From: Halarchaeum nitratireducens
GTDB lineage: Archaea > Halobacteriota > Halobacteria > Halobacteriales > Halobacteriaceae
Direction: 5' to 3'
DNA length: 64,000 nt
Assembly: GCF_014647155.1 (NCBI RefSeq)
Contig: NZ_BMOQ01000006.1
Coordinates: 62,001 to 126,000 of the forward strand
Shown: positions 25,985-34,868 of the stretch, piece by piece
Layout: every line of letters starts with the position of its first letter
Numbering within the stretch: the stretch's first letter is position 1
The notes under the pieces: generated by a model
What the model was told of the DNA's origin: nothing
Seen by the model: the letters and a program-made list of their open reading frames with translations, nothing else
Database searches by the model: none
Made by a program: the position numbers and the translations under genes

Positions 25985-27336
25985 TGGATAGGGATACCGC
26001 GGAGCCCGATACCGCAGCGTTTCCCGGGCCGAACGCCGAGCGGTGGATCGATTTTCACTCCCGGCACGCGGCGCCGAGCGAGTACTCCCACGAGTTCGTC
26101 TGGGACGTCACGGCGGAGGCTGACGGGCCGTTCGTGACCGACGTCGACGGGAACGTTCTCCTCGACTTCACGTGTCACATCGGCGCGGCACCGCTCGGCT
26201 ACAACAACGAGAAGGTGCTCTCGAAGCTCCGCGAGTTCGACCTCGTCGAGCCGATGAAGATCGCGGGACAGGACATGTACTTCGGCGCCGGCCCCGATCC
26301 CGAGACGGCCGAATTCCCGGGAGCGAGTTACCTGATGGAGGCGCTCGTCGACGTCTCCGATCAGTACGGGATGGACACCGTTTTCCTCTCGAACTCGGGT
26401 GCCGAGGCGGTCGAGAACGCGATGAAGATCTGCCACGACTACAAACCGCCGGCGAAGTACGCCTACGCCTTCGAGAACAGCTTCCACGGGCGGACCGTCG
26501 GGACGCTCTCGCTCACGAAGTCCAAGGAGGTCTACACCCGCCACTACCCCGAGGTCGGCGGCGTGCAGACGATCCCGTTCTGCGACTGCGAGAGCCGGGC
26601 GGCCTGCGACTGTGGCTTCTTCGCCGGCGGGAGCTCGCGCCTCCGGGACGCGCTCGCCCCCGAGGGCGGCCACGTCAACCCCGAGGAGGTCGCGTTCCTC
26701 GTCCTCGAACCCGTGCAGGGCGTCGGCGGCTACCGGTTCCCGAACGAGGCGTTCATGGCCGAAGTCGGCGACGTCTGCGACGCGTACGACATCCCGCTCG
26801 TCGTCGACGAGATCCAGTCCGGCGTCGGGCGGACGGGCGAGATGTGGGCGGCGGATCACTACCCCGTCGAGCCGGACGTCATCGCCGCCGCGAAGGGGCT
26901 CCGCGTGGGCGCGACGATCTCCCGCTCCGAGGTCTTCCCCGCGGAGAAGAACCGCCTCGGGTCGACGTTCGGCGGCGGCGACCTCCTCGCGTCCATGCAG
27001 GGTGCGCTCACCCTGGAGGCGATCGACGAGCACGACCTCCTCGAGAACGCCACCGAACGCGGCCGGCAGGCGAGAGAGATCCTCCGCGACGGCGCGCCCG
27101 ACCACGCCGTCGACGTGCGCGGCGAGGGGCTGATGCTCGCCGTCGAGTTCGACACCGGGGATCGCCGGGACGCCGTCGTCGCGGCGGCGCTCGATCGCGG
27201 TCTCCTCACCCTCGGGTGCGGGAAGAAGACGATCCGCCTCCTCCCGCCGCTCGATAGCACCGAGCGCGAGATCGAACTGGGCGCGGAGCTCTTCTGTGAC
27301 GCCATGAACGCCGTCACGGCGGACGCCGTGGCGTAG
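25984..27336 (+). CDS. Class III aminotransferase 1 (PLP-dependent)
   Basis: A 450-residue fold-type I, class III aminotransferase. Visible are SNSGAEAVENAMK (PLP phosphate region, about 138), FHGRTVGTLSLT (about 170), VVDEIQSGVGRTGEMW (about 263-278) and the PLP lysine in AAKGLRVGA (about 305). A Cys-rich insertion, CDCESRAACDC (about 200), is unusual and may bind metal or be structural. Members act on omega- or alpha-amino groups of 4-aminobutyrate, ornithine or diaminobutyrate. The gene is probably leaderless and controlled by site A. In an ectoine route it could serve the transamination step together with or instead of aminotransferase 2. Confidence 0.87.
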   Translation: MDRDTAEPDTAAFPGPNAERWIDFHSRHAAPSEYSHEFVWDVTAEADGPFVTDVDGNVLLDFTCHIGAAPLGYNNEKVLSKLREFDLVEPMKIAGQDMYFGAGPDPETAEFPGASYLMEALVDVSDQYGMDTVFLSNSGAEAVENAMKICHDYKPPAKYAYAFENSFHGRTVGTLSLTKSKEVYTRHYPEVGGVQTIPFCDCESRAACDCGFFAGGSSRLRDALAPEGGHVNPEEVAFLVLEPVQGVGGYRFPNEAFMAEVGDVCDAYDIPLVVDEIQSGVGRTGEMWAADHYPVEPDVIAAAKGLRVGATISRSEVFPAEKNRLGSTFGGGDLLASMQGALTLEAIDEHDLLENATERGRQAREILRDGAPDHAVDVRGEGLMLAVEFDTGDRRDAVVAAALDRGLLTLGCGKKTIRLLPPLDSTEREIELGAELFCDAMNAVTADAVA

Positions 27337-27447
27337 CGCCGCGTCGGTGCCGTGCACGTCCGGCGGTCGGCGACGCGTGGTGGCGCCTCGCTCGACGGCG
27401 TACCGGCGCCGCCCGAAAGATCCGCACTGATCGAGACGCGGCGATCG

Positions 27448-28770
27448 TCAGGGCCAGAGTCCGCGCATCTCCTTCGCGTCGCCGATGCGCGAGAGCGCCA
27501 CCGCGATTGCCGCGTCCCGCCACGTCATCTCCGATCCCTCGTACTCGGCGCGGACGGCGTTCCACGCCTTCAACATCTCCGCTTCGAGCTCCTCGTGGAC
27601 GCGTTCGAGCGACCACTGCCGGCGGTTGATGTCCTGGAGCCACTCGAAGTAGCTCACCGTCACGCCGCCGGCGTTGGCGAGGATGTCCGGGATCACCGGC
27701 ACGTCGCGCTCTTCGAGGATCGCGTCCGCCGCGAACGACGTCGGGCCGTTCGCGCCCTCGACGATCATGTCGGCGCGCACGTCGTCGACGTTCTCCGCCG
27801 TCACCACGTTGCCGACGGCCGAGGGGATCAGGACGTCGACGTCGAGTTCGAGCAGAGCGGCGTTGGACATCGACTCGGGGGCGTCGTATCCCGAGACCAT
27901 GCCGGGTCGCTCGTCGTGCCCCTCGACGTTCGCCGTGTCGAGGCCGCTCGGATCGTAAATCGCGCCGTCGACGTCCGAGACCGCGACGACATCGGCACCC
28001 CACTCGTCGAGCAGGCGCGCGGCGTTCGCGCCGACGCTCCCGAAGCCCTGGACGGCGATCGTCGCGTCCTCCAGGTCCCGGTCGTAGTGGTCGATCGCCG
28101 CGCGCGTGACGATGGCGACGCTCCGGCCGGGCGCTTCCTCGCGGCCGTACGAGCCGCCGATGACGGTTGGCTTCCCGGTGACGACGCCGGGGGTCGTCTC
28201 GCCCTGTTGCATCGAGTAGGCGTCCATGAACCACGCCATCTCCCGCGGGCCGGTCCCCATGTCCGGCGCGGGGACGTCTCGTTTCGGCCCGACGACATCG
28301 CGGATTTCCTCCGCGAAGCGCCGCGTGAGCCGCTCGGTCTCGTCCTCGGAGAGCGTCTTGGGGTCCACGGCGATGCCGCCCTTTCCCCCGCCGAAAGGCA
28401 GGTCCATCACGGCGCACTTCCACGTCATCCACATCGAGAGGCCGATACACTCCTCAGCGTCGACGTCGGGGTGATAACGAATTCCGCCCTTGTACGGCCC
28501 GCGGACGTCGTCGTGCTGTGCGCGATATCCCGTGAACACGTCGAGCGTCCCGTCGTCGCGGCGGAGCGGCACCGACACCTGCTGGAGCTTCGTCGGGTGT
28601 CTCAAGCGTTCGACGACGCCGCGATCGACGTCGACGTGGGCCGCCGCTCGCCCCAACTGTCGGCGGGCCGTCGCCACCGCGGATTCGCCCGCGACATCCC
28701 CGGCGTCGGTGTTCGGTGACGATTCGGCTGCGCCGCTACTCGGCGTTCCGGTCGGGTCTGAGGCGGTCAT
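27448..28770 (-). CDS. gdhA: Glutamate dehydrogenase (Glu/Leu/Phe/Val dehydrogenase family)
   Basis: A 440-residue dehydrogenase that interconverts glutamate and 2-oxoglutarate plus ammonia. The substrate domain has [15 protein letters not shown], the catalytic lysine region [15 protein letters not shown] and PAPDMGTG; the NAD(P) domain has [15 protein letters not shown]. The first about 35 residues are a Ser/Thr/Ala-rich acidic extension. It is convergent with aminotransferase 1 and would recycle the glutamate formed by the transaminases of the island. Cofactor preference cannot be judged. Confidence 0.9.
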   Translation of the reverse strand: MTASDPTGTPSSGAAESSPNTDAGDVAGESAVATARRQLGRAAAHVDVDRGVVERLRHPTKLQQVSVPLRRDDGTLDVFTGYRAQHDDVRGPYKGGIRYHPDVDAEECIGLSMWMTWKCAVMDLPFGGGKGGIAVDPKTLSEDETERLTRRFAEEIRDVVGPKRDVPAPDMGTGPREMAWFMDAYSMQQGETTPGVVTGKPTVIGGSYGREEAPGRSVAIVTRAAIDHYDRDLEDATIAVQGFGSVGANAARLLDEWGADVVAVSDVDGAIYDPSGLDTANVEGHDERPGMVSGYDAPESMSNAALLELDVDVLIPSAVGNVVTAENVDDVRADMIVEGANGPTSFAADAILEERDVPVIPDILANAGGVTVSYFEWLQDINRRQWSLERVHEELEAEMLKAWNAVRAEYEGSEMTWRDAAIAVALSRIGDAKEMRGLWP

Positions 28771-29012
28771 CGGTCTCTGGATCGCGTCCGCGCGTCGGTC
28801 ACGAGCGACGCGACGCCGAACGGAGCGACGTCCTCACCGCGGCGCCGGGCGCGGCGGCCGTCGAGGCCGCGGTCGTGACTCGCGTCGACTCGTCGGGTGT
28901 TCGTGCGTCCGGTGCGTCGGTCGCGTCCGTCGCCGCTGGGGGTGGTCCTGGCCATACGAGCGACGCGTGGAGGATCGGCGACGAACTGTAAATAACTTTC
29001 GTGAATGTCAGA

Positions 29013-29027
29013 TACGGTATCTGTGTA
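29013..29027 (+). promoter_or_regulatory. Island operator site B1
   Basis: TACGGTATCTGTGTA fits the 15-bp consensus at every position. A TATA-like TAAATAAC at 28989-28996 places the transcription start inside or just before the site. It belongs to the semialdehyde dehydrogenase unit, whose ATG is 175 nt further. Confidence 0.65.
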
Positions 29028-29133
29028 CACCGGTCACGAGCGGGTCGGCGACGAGTCAAGAGCGGACGCGACGGGACGTCACAGCGGGCCAGTGTCCGTC
29101 TTTCGAGGGGTCACACGGACCCGACGAAGAAGA

Positions 29134-29148
29134 AACGGATACTGTGTA
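29134..29148 (+). promoter_or_regulatory. Island operator site B2
   Basis: AACGGATACTGTGTA matches 14 of 15 consensus positions. It lies 54 nt before the dehydrogenase start codon and downstream of the probable promoter, so binding here could act as a roadblock. Confidence 0.55.
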
Positions 29149-29201
29149 CACCATGCACGGAAACGTTATGTGGTCGGCCATGCAAGCGAGGATCACGTGT
29201 C

Positions 29202-30581
29202 ATGCAGACGGTGAACCCGACGACAGAGGCGGAGTTGGAGACGTACGCACACCACGACGGGGAGGCGATCGAGGAGGCGCTCGACGCCGCGTCGACGGCC
29301 TTCGAGGAGTGGAGCGCGCGCGACGTCACGGAGCGACAGACGCTCGTCGGCTCGATCGCCGGCGGCCTCCGGGAGAACCTGGAGGAGTACGCCGCGTTGA
29401 TGACCGACGAGATGGGAAAGCCGCTCGATCAGAGCCGCGGCGAACTCGAGAAGTGCGCGTGGGTCTGTGAGTACTACGCGGAGAACGCCGCGGAGTTCCT
29501 CCAAGACGAGCGCGTCGGCGTCCACCCCAAGGTGAAGACGAAGGTGTCCTACGAACCGCTGGGGCCGCTGGTCGCGGTCATGCCGTGGAACTACCCCTTC
29601 TGGCAGGTGCTTCGCGTCGCCGCGCCGACGCTCGCCGCCGGGAACACGATGCTCCTCAAACACGCCCCGAACGTCACGGGCTGTGCGACGGCCATCGAAG
29701 ACCTCCTCCACGACGTCGGCATTCCCGAGGGGACCTTCCAGACGCTCGTCGTCGGACCCGACGCCGTCCACGACGCGATCGCCGACGACCGCGTCGCCGC
29801 CGTCACCCTCACCGGGAGCACTCGCGCCGGCAGCGCCGTCGCCGAGACCGCCGGAAAACACCTCAAACCCTCCGTCCTCGAACTCGGCGGGAGCGACCCC
29901 TTCGTCGTCCTCGACGACGCCCCGATCGAGCGCGCCGCGAGCGTCGGCGTCGACGCTCGCACCAAGAACAACGGCCAGGCCTGCATCGCCGCCAAGCGCT
30001 TCATCGTCGTCGACGACGTCTACGAGGCGTTCAAAGAGCGCTTCGTCGCCGAGATGAACGACCTCGTCGTGGGCGACCCGACGGAGTCCGAGACGGACGT
30101 CGGCCCGCTGGCGCGCGACGACCTCCGCGACACCCTCGACGAGCAGGTCCGGGCGACCGTCGACGCCGGCGCAGACGTCCTGCTCGGCGGCGAACCGCTC
30201 GATCGCGAGGGCTACTTCTACGCGCCGACGGTCCTGGAGAACGTCCCCGAGGGGACGCCGGCGGCCCGCGACGAGCTGTTCGGGCCGGTCGCCAGCCTCT
30301 TTCGCGTTCCCGACGAGGCGGCCGCAGTCGAGCTGGCCAACGACACCGACTACGGGCTCGGCGCGAGCGTGTGGACGAGCGATCTGGACCGGGCCGAGCG
30401 GCTCACCGGCGAGATCGAGGCCGGTGCGGTCTTCGCGAACGAGCTCGTCTCCTCCGATCCCAGACTCCCCTTCGGCGGCGTGAAGAGCTCCGGGTACGGC
30501 CGGGAGCTCTCCTCGCAGGGGATCCGGGAGTTCACCAACGAGAAGACCGTCTGGCTCTCCCCGCCCGACGGTCTCGAATAG
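29202..30581 (+). CDS. Succinate-/aspartate-semialdehyde-type aldehyde dehydrogenase
   Basis: A 459-residue NAD(P)-dependent aldehyde dehydrogenase. Motifs are VMPWNYPFWQVLR (about 126), the nucleotide loop LTGSTRAGSAVAET (about 203), ELGGSDPFVVLDDA (about 227) with the general base Glu, and the catalytic Cys in NNGQACIAAKR (about 262). It is closest to the GabD/Sad semialdehyde dehydrogenase group. The DoeC enzyme of bacterial ectoine degradation, which oxidises aspartate semialdehyde to aspartate, belongs to the same group, so that role is inferred here. The ATG at 29202 gives the standard MQTVNPTTE N-terminus. Two operator sites lie in its leader. Confidence 0.85.
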   Translation: MQTVNPTTEAELETYAHHDGEAIEEALDAASTAFEEWSARDVTERQTLVGSIAGGLRENLEEYAALMTDEMGKPLDQSRGELEKCAWVCEYYAENAAEFLQDERVGVHPKVKTKVSYEPLGPLVAVMPWNYPFWQVLRVAAPTLAAGNTMLLKHAPNVTGCATAIEDLLHDVGIPEGTFQTLVVGPDAVHDAIADDRVAAVTLTGSTRAGSAVAETAGKHLKPSVLELGGSDPFVVLDDAPIERAASVGVDARTKNNGQACIAAKRFIVVDDVYEAFKERFVAEMNDLVVGDPTESETDVGPLARDDLRDTLDEQVRATVDAGADVLLGGEPLDREGYFYAPTVLENVPEGTPAARDELFGPVASLFRVPDEAAAVELANDTDYGLGASVWTSDLDRAERLTGEIEAGAVFANELVSSDPRLPFGGVKSSGYGRELSSQGIREFTNEKTVWLSPPDGLE

Positions 30582-30713
30582 GCTGTCAACGATTTCTGAG
30601 TACTCTCGGCCCCGAGACCCCGCGTCGTGAGCGACGGTCGCCCCGACGCGGGGATGGGAGCGCGTCGTTCGCCTCCGAGAGCGCCGTTTGCACAAACGTT
30701 AAACACGTCTGTA

Positions 30714-30728
30714 TACGCAATCTGTGTA
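30714..30728 (+). promoter_or_regulatory. Island operator site C (overlaps start codon at 30728)
   Basis: TACGCAATCTGTGTA, 14 of 15 consensus positions. As at site A, the last base is the A of the ATG, and a TATA-like CGTTAAAC is about 25 nt upstream, so the site covers the start of a leaderless transcript. Confidence 0.65.
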
Positions 30729-31357
30729 TGGGAGAACACGACCCGACCGAAGACGAGAGCCGGCCGCGGGGTATTCTGACGCCGAGCGACCGGGAGTTCC
30801 TGCTCGGACACAAGACGGACTACACGGACCACTCGAAGAAGCAGAAGCGAAACCGGATCCGACGACGGCTCCGGAACGCGATCCTGGATTTCTCGATCCT
30901 CTTCGAGCACCTCGAAGAGCGCGACCGGGAGACGGTGTTCGACCCGGACGACGAGGCCCGCGAGGCGTACACGCGGGGCATCACGAACATGCTCGGCTTC
31001 CTCCATCTGGGGACGATCGGCTACTACGTGCCGTTCAAGCACATGCTCGCGGAAGGCGTGAACAAGGCCGAACAACAGCTCGCGGACTCCGATTATCGGA
31101 TGGTGAACGTCGAGTTCAACGTCGATCCCGTCGGCCGGATCGACGTCGACGACGTCGTCGATAAGATCGAGAACGACGAGTTCGAACAGCTCACCGACGA
31201 GGAGCTCCGGGCGTTCGTCCGTCTGCTCACCGAGAGCGACGACTTCTCGCCGGACGCCGCCCGCGAGAACCTGCACGCACAGATGGAGGATTACGTCGGA
31301 AAGGTCGAGTCGGCGGCGCAGCGACGCGAGCAGAAGGTCGAAGAGCTGAGCGAGTAA
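30728..31357 (+). CDS. Conserved haloarchaeal protein of unknown function
   Basis: A 209-residue soluble, highly charged protein. It opens with GILTPSDREFLLGHKTDYT and a basic helix RRRLRNAILDFSILFEHLEE, then MLGFLHLGTIGYYVPFKHML, an acidic middle with VEFNVDPVGRIDVDDVVDKI, and a helical C-terminus. Similar LTPxDREFLLG proteins are widespread in haloarchaea, but no function is known to me. It is preceded by a consensus operator overlapping its start codon, and so is a member of the island's regulon rather than a bystander. It could be a DNA- or membrane-associated accessory factor; that is open. Confidence 0.75.
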   Translation: MGEHDPTEDESRPRGILTPSDREFLLGHKTDYTDHSKKQKRNRIRRRLRNAILDFSILFEHLEERDRETVFDPDDEAREAYTRGITNMLGFLHLGTIGYYVPFKHMLAEGVNKAEQQLADSDYRMVNVEFNVDPVGRIDVDDVVDKIENDEFEQLTDEELRAFVRLLTESDDFSPDAARENLHAQMEDYVGKVESAAQRREQKVEELSE

Positions 31358-31525
31358 GCGCCCATTTCCCGCCTCGCGCGGTGGGCCGTGTTTTCGACGC
31401 CCCGTAACGAGGCGAGGATCGACGAGCAAGTGCTCGGGGTCGACGATCGCGGGCGACGCCGAGCCGGGTCGCGGGCGTCGAATATCGACGACGCTGCGAA
31501 CGGCATCGGACAGCGACGCGTGAAA

Positions 31526-31540
31526 TACACGGAATTCGTA
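31526..31540 (-). promoter_or_regulatory. Island operator site D1
   Basis: On the minus strand TACGAATTCCGTGTA, 14 of 15 consensus positions. It is 24 bp centre-to-centre from site D2, i.e. about two helical turns, and both lie upstream of the ABC transporter operon. Confidence 0.6.
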
Positions 31541-31549
31541 GACGATACC

Positions 31550-31564
31550 TACGGTATCCGTAAG
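31550..31564 (+). promoter_or_regulatory. Island operator site D2
   Basis: TACGGTATCCGTAAG; the first 13 bases are a perfect dyad TACGG-TAT-CCGTA. With D1 it forms a tandem pair about 95-130 nt before the substrate-binding protein start, upstream of its TATA-like GAATAGTAT (31623-31631). This placement fits activation rather than simple occlusion. Confidence 0.6.
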
Positions 31565-31657
31565 ACTTATGATATCGTCTAGCATGGTTCGCGCTGTGAT
31601 TGAAGATGACAGCGAAGTGGCGGCGAATAGTATCGACACCGAACACAGTGACGCGAA

Positions 31658-32845
31658 ATGAGTGACCAAAGACCGACTTCGACCGTGAGACGGCGGACGG
31701 TTCTCGGATCGATCGGTGCCGGTGCGATCGCCGGTCTCGCGGGGTGCGGTTCGAGTAGCGGTGACGGCGACGAGGGCGGCACGACCGGCGGGACGGCGTC
31801 GAGTTCGACCGGCACGGCGTCGGGCGTGAAGGACTTCGGCGGGACCGAGATATCCGTCCTCCTCAACGGCGGGCCGATCCAGGAGGGGTTCCGGCAGATC
31901 GTCATCCCGCACGTCGAGGAGAAGTACAACATGACGATCAACAGCTCGGTCGCGTTCACGAGCGAGCAGATGTCGCAGGCGCGTTCGAATCCGAACAACC
32001 CTCCGGACGCGTTCAACATGGACGTCATCGGCGTCGCCGCGGGGAACCGCGAGGGGTGGCTCGAAGACCTCTCGGCACACGCCGACGCGCTCGCGAACTG
32101 GGACAGCATCCACCCGAAGCTCCGCCACGAGGACTACGGGCACGCCGGCGTCTCGTGGCAGATCGGTGAAGTCGGCCCCGTGCTCAACACCGGCACGGGC
32201 GTCTGGGACGCGGGGTCGCTTCCCGCCACGCAGGACGCGATCTTCCGGAACTGTCGAGACGTCTCGATGACGCCGTTCTCGTGGACGAACGGACCGTACA
32301 CGCTCCTGCTCGCGTCCACCATCGCCACGGACAACGGCAAGGAGTACTTCCAATCGAGCGACGTCGACGTCGAGGCGGGGTTCGAGTACCTCCGAGAGAC
32401 GCTCGCGCGGAAGAACACGACGACCATCACCGGCGAGTCACAGCTCCGGAACATGATCGGCTCCGGGAACGCCGACACCATCCCCAGCATCTACATGTTC
32501 GGGATGATCGACGTCTGGCAGAACGTCGACGACGTCACCTTCGCGCGGAACCTCGACCCGCTCTCCATCCCCATCGCGGAGTCGCTCGGCGTCGCCGCCG
32601 AGAGCGACAACAAGGAGGCCGCGCTCGCGTACGTCAACGAGGCGTTCGATCCCGAGATCCAGCGCCGGCTCTCGCAGTTCATGGGCACCGGTACGGCCGT
32701 CGAGGGGGTCGAGAACCAGCCGAAGGCCCGGGAGTTCGGCGCGCCGACCCCGGACGAGTTCGACAACCTCGTCTGGCCGGACTTCGACTACGTCTCGGAG
32801 AACCGCTCGCAGTGGAGCAACCGCTGGTCACAGATCTTCGGGTGA
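31658..32845 (+). CDS. ABC transporter substrate-binding lipoprotein (spermidine/putrescine type)
   Basis: A 395-residue extracellular lipoprotein. The N-terminus carries a Tat motif RRRTVLG (residues 11-17) and a lipobox LAGC with the acceptor Cys30, followed by a flexible Ser/Gly/Thr linker. The rest is a type II periplasmic-binding fold of the PotD/extracellular solute-binding family 1 kind. It is the first gene of an operon with one ATPase and two permeases of the PotABC type. The ligand may be ectoine, a polyamine or another amino compound; gene context favours the first. A TATA box 27 nt upstream indicates a leaderless start. Confidence 0.87.
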   Translation: MSDQRPTSTVRRRTVLGSIGAGAIAGLAGCGSSSGDGDEGGTTGGTASSSTGTASGVKDFGGTEISVLLNGGPIQEGFRQIVIPHVEEKYNMTINSSVAFTSEQMSQARSNPNNPPDAFNMDVIGVAAGNREGWLEDLSAHADALANWDSIHPKLRHEDYGHAGVSWQIGEVGPVLNTGTGVWDAGSLPATQDAIFRNCRDVSMTPFSWTNGPYTLLLASTIATDNGKEYFQSSDVDVEAGFEYLRETLARKNTTTITGESQLRNMIGSGNADTIPSIYMFGMIDVWQNVDDVTFARNLDPLSIPIAESLGVAAESDNKEAALAYVNEAFDPEIQRRLSQFMGTGTAVEGVENQPKAREFGAPTPDEFDNLVWPDFDYVSENRSQWSNRWSQIFG

Positions 32846-32849
32846 ACGC

Positions 32850-33941
32850 ATGAGCACCGACAGCCAGGGCCGCGTCGAGTACGCGGACGTCGTGAAGGAG
32901 TACGGCGACGTCACCGCGGTGAAGGAGGCGAGTTTCACCGTCGAGCCCGGCGAGTTCGTCGCGCTCCTCGGGCCCTCGGGCGCGGGCAAGACGACGCTCC
33001 TGCGGATCCTCGCCGGCTTCGAGGAGACGAGCGGCGGTCGCCTCACGCTCGACGGGCGCGACGTCGACGCCGTCCCGCCACACGAGCGCAACACGGGAAT
33101 GGTGTTCCAGTCGTACGCGCTCTTCCCGCACATGACGGTCCGAGAGAACATCGAGTTCGGCCTGAAGCGCAACGGCTTCGACGGCGACGAGATCGACGAG
33201 CGCGTCGAGACCGTGCTCTCGATGGTCGACCTAGCGGGGTACGGCGACCGGAAGCCCGCGAACCTCTCCGGCGGCCAGCAACAGCGCGTCGCGACGGCGC
33301 GCGCCGTCGCCATCGAGCCGAGGGTCCTACTGATGGACGAACCGCTCGGCGCGCTCGACAAGAAGCTCCGCGATCAGCTCCAAGTGGAGTTGACGGACCT
33401 CCAGAGCGACCTCGGCATCACGACCCTGTACGTCACGCACAACCAGTCCGAGGCGCTGACGATGGCGGATCGAATCGTCGTGATGAGTCAGGGGCGCATC
33501 GAGCAGATCGGCACGCCGACGGAGATCTACGACGCCCCCGCGACGCGGTTCGTCGCGGAGTTCATCGGCGACGCGAACTTCTTCGAGGGCGACCTCGACG
33601 CCGACGGCGAGTCGTTCACGACCGCCGGCGGGACGACGCTCGACGTGACGTACGATTCGGCACCGGCGGGGACGCCGTGCGCGTTCGTTCGTCCCGAGCG
33701 GATGGATCTCGCCCCTCGCGGGGAGGGGGACGGCGCGAACGTCGTCGCCGGCACCGTCGAGAACGTCCGCTTCGTCGGATCAACGACGCAGTACTACGTG
33801 TCGACGGTCGACGGCCGACTCCTCGTCGAGCGGCAGAACCAACGCGTCGACGCGGCGTTCGCCGAGGGCGACGCCGTCGACGTGACGTGGGCGCTCGCGG
33901 ACACGCGTGTCGTCACGGACGATCCGGCGGACGGAGCGTGA
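32850..33941 (+). CDS. ABC transporter ATP-binding protein (PotA-like)
   Basis: A 363-residue ATPase. Walker A is GPSGAGKTT at 41-49, signature LSGGQQQR at about 134, Walker B VLLMDEPLGALD after it, and a switch His in YVTHNQSEAL. The C-terminal about 110 residues form a TOBE/OB domain (PERMDLAPRG), as in the polyamine and iron type importers. It starts four bases after the binding-protein gene and energises the two following permeases. Confidence 0.93.
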   Translation: MSTDSQGRVEYADVVKEYGDVTAVKEASFTVEPGEFVALLGPSGAGKTTLLRILAGFEETSGGRLTLDGRDVDAVPPHERNTGMVFQSYALFPHMTVRENIEFGLKRNGFDGDEIDERVETVLSMVDLAGYGDRKPANLSGGQQQRVATARAVAIEPRVLLMDEPLGALDKKLRDQLQVELTDLQSDLGITTLYVTHNQSEALTMADRIVVMSQGRIEQIGTPTEIYDAPATRFVAEFIGDANFFEGDLDADGESFTTAGGTTLDVTYDSAPAGTPCAFVRPERMDLAPRGEGDGANVVAGTVENVRFVGSTTQYYVSTVDGRLLVERQNQRVDAAFAEGDAVDVTWALADTRVVTDDPADGA

Positions 33942-33947
33942 GCGCGG

Positions 33948-34868
33948 ATGTCGATCATGAGTAAACGGTTCCGCGAGGGCGTCTCGAAGCGCCTCACGAC
34001 GATGCTCGGTACGTACGGGGGGTCGCGCCACGCGAAGTGGCTCCTCCTCGCCCCGGCGCTGCTCGTGCTCGTCGGCCTGCTCTACGCGCCGACCGCGTTC
34101 ATCCTCCAGGAGAGCGTCCGCGTCGGTTCGCACCTCGGTCTCACGCACTACGCGAGCGTCGTCGTGAGCGGCTACTACCGGTCGGTCGCCCTCCGCACGC
34201 TCGGGATCGGACTGCTCGTCACGCTCCTCACGTTCGCCCTCGGTTTCCCGCTCGCGTACGCGGCGGTCCGCGGGGGCCGCCTCCTCGGCGGCGCCATCGT
34301 CGTCGCGACGCTCGCGCCGCTCTCCGTCGACCTCGTCATCCGCACGTACGGGTGGTACATCCTGCTGGGGCAGGGTGGACCCGTGCCGAAGCTCCTCGTC
34401 GCGCTCAGAGTTGGCACGGTCGAGAGCCCGCCGCAACTGCTCTTCAACACCGCCGGTATCGTCGTCGGCCTCACGCACGTCCTCCTCCCGTTCATGGTGT
34501 TCCCGATCATGACCGTCCTCCACACGATCCCGAGGGAGTACGAGGAGGCCGCGCGCAACCTCGGCGCGAACCGCCTCGGGGTGTTCGCGCACGTCCTCCT
34601 TCCGCTCGCGCTCCCGGGGATCGCCGCGGGGATGCTCCTCGTCTTCACGAACAGCATCGCCGCGTACGTCACCCCGGCCATCCTCGGCGGGAGCACGCAG
34701 ACGCTGGCGACCGAGATCACGTCGATCTTCACGACGACGAACGACTGGGGGCTGGGCTCCGCGCTCGCGGTGTTGCTGGTCGTCGTTGCCGTCTGCATCA
34801 TCGTCGGCTATCAGCGGGCGATGGAGGCCGCGGGCGGCGCGATCGGCGGGACCGGGGGTGAGCGCTGA
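33948..34868 (+). CDS. ABC transporter permease 1 (PotB-like)
   Basis: A 306-residue inner permease with six predicted membrane segments (for example WLLLAPALLVLVGLLYAPTA and GLLVTLLTFALGFPLAYAAV). The EAA loop, EYEEAARNLGANRLGVFAHV, which couples to the ATPase, is near residues 197-216. Alternative ATG codons at 33948 and 33957 differ by three residues. Its stop overlaps the next permease start (TGATG). Confidence 0.9.
   Translation: MSIMSKRFREGVSKRLTTMLGTYGGSRHAKWLLLAPALLVLVGLLYAPTAFILQESVRVGSHLGLTHYASVVVSGYYRSVALRTLGIGLLVTLLTFALGFPLAYAAVRGGRLLGGAIVVATLAPLSVDLVIRTYGWYILLGQGGPVPKLLVALRVGTVESPPQLLFNTAGIVVGLTHVLLPFMVFPIMTVLHTIPREYEEAARNLGANRLGVFAHVLLPLALPGIAAGMLLVFTNSIAAYVTPAILGGSTQTLATEITSIFTTTNDWGLGSALAVLLVVVAVCIIVGYQRAMEAAGGAIGGTGGER

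Noticed and set aside
24028-27357. An open frame of over 1100 codons on the minus strand opposite the BCCT and aminotransferase genes
   Set aside because: Its product is an Arg/Asp/Glu/Val repeat-like sequence typical of antisense frames in GC-rich haloarchaeal DNA, and the opposite strand encodes two clear protein families.
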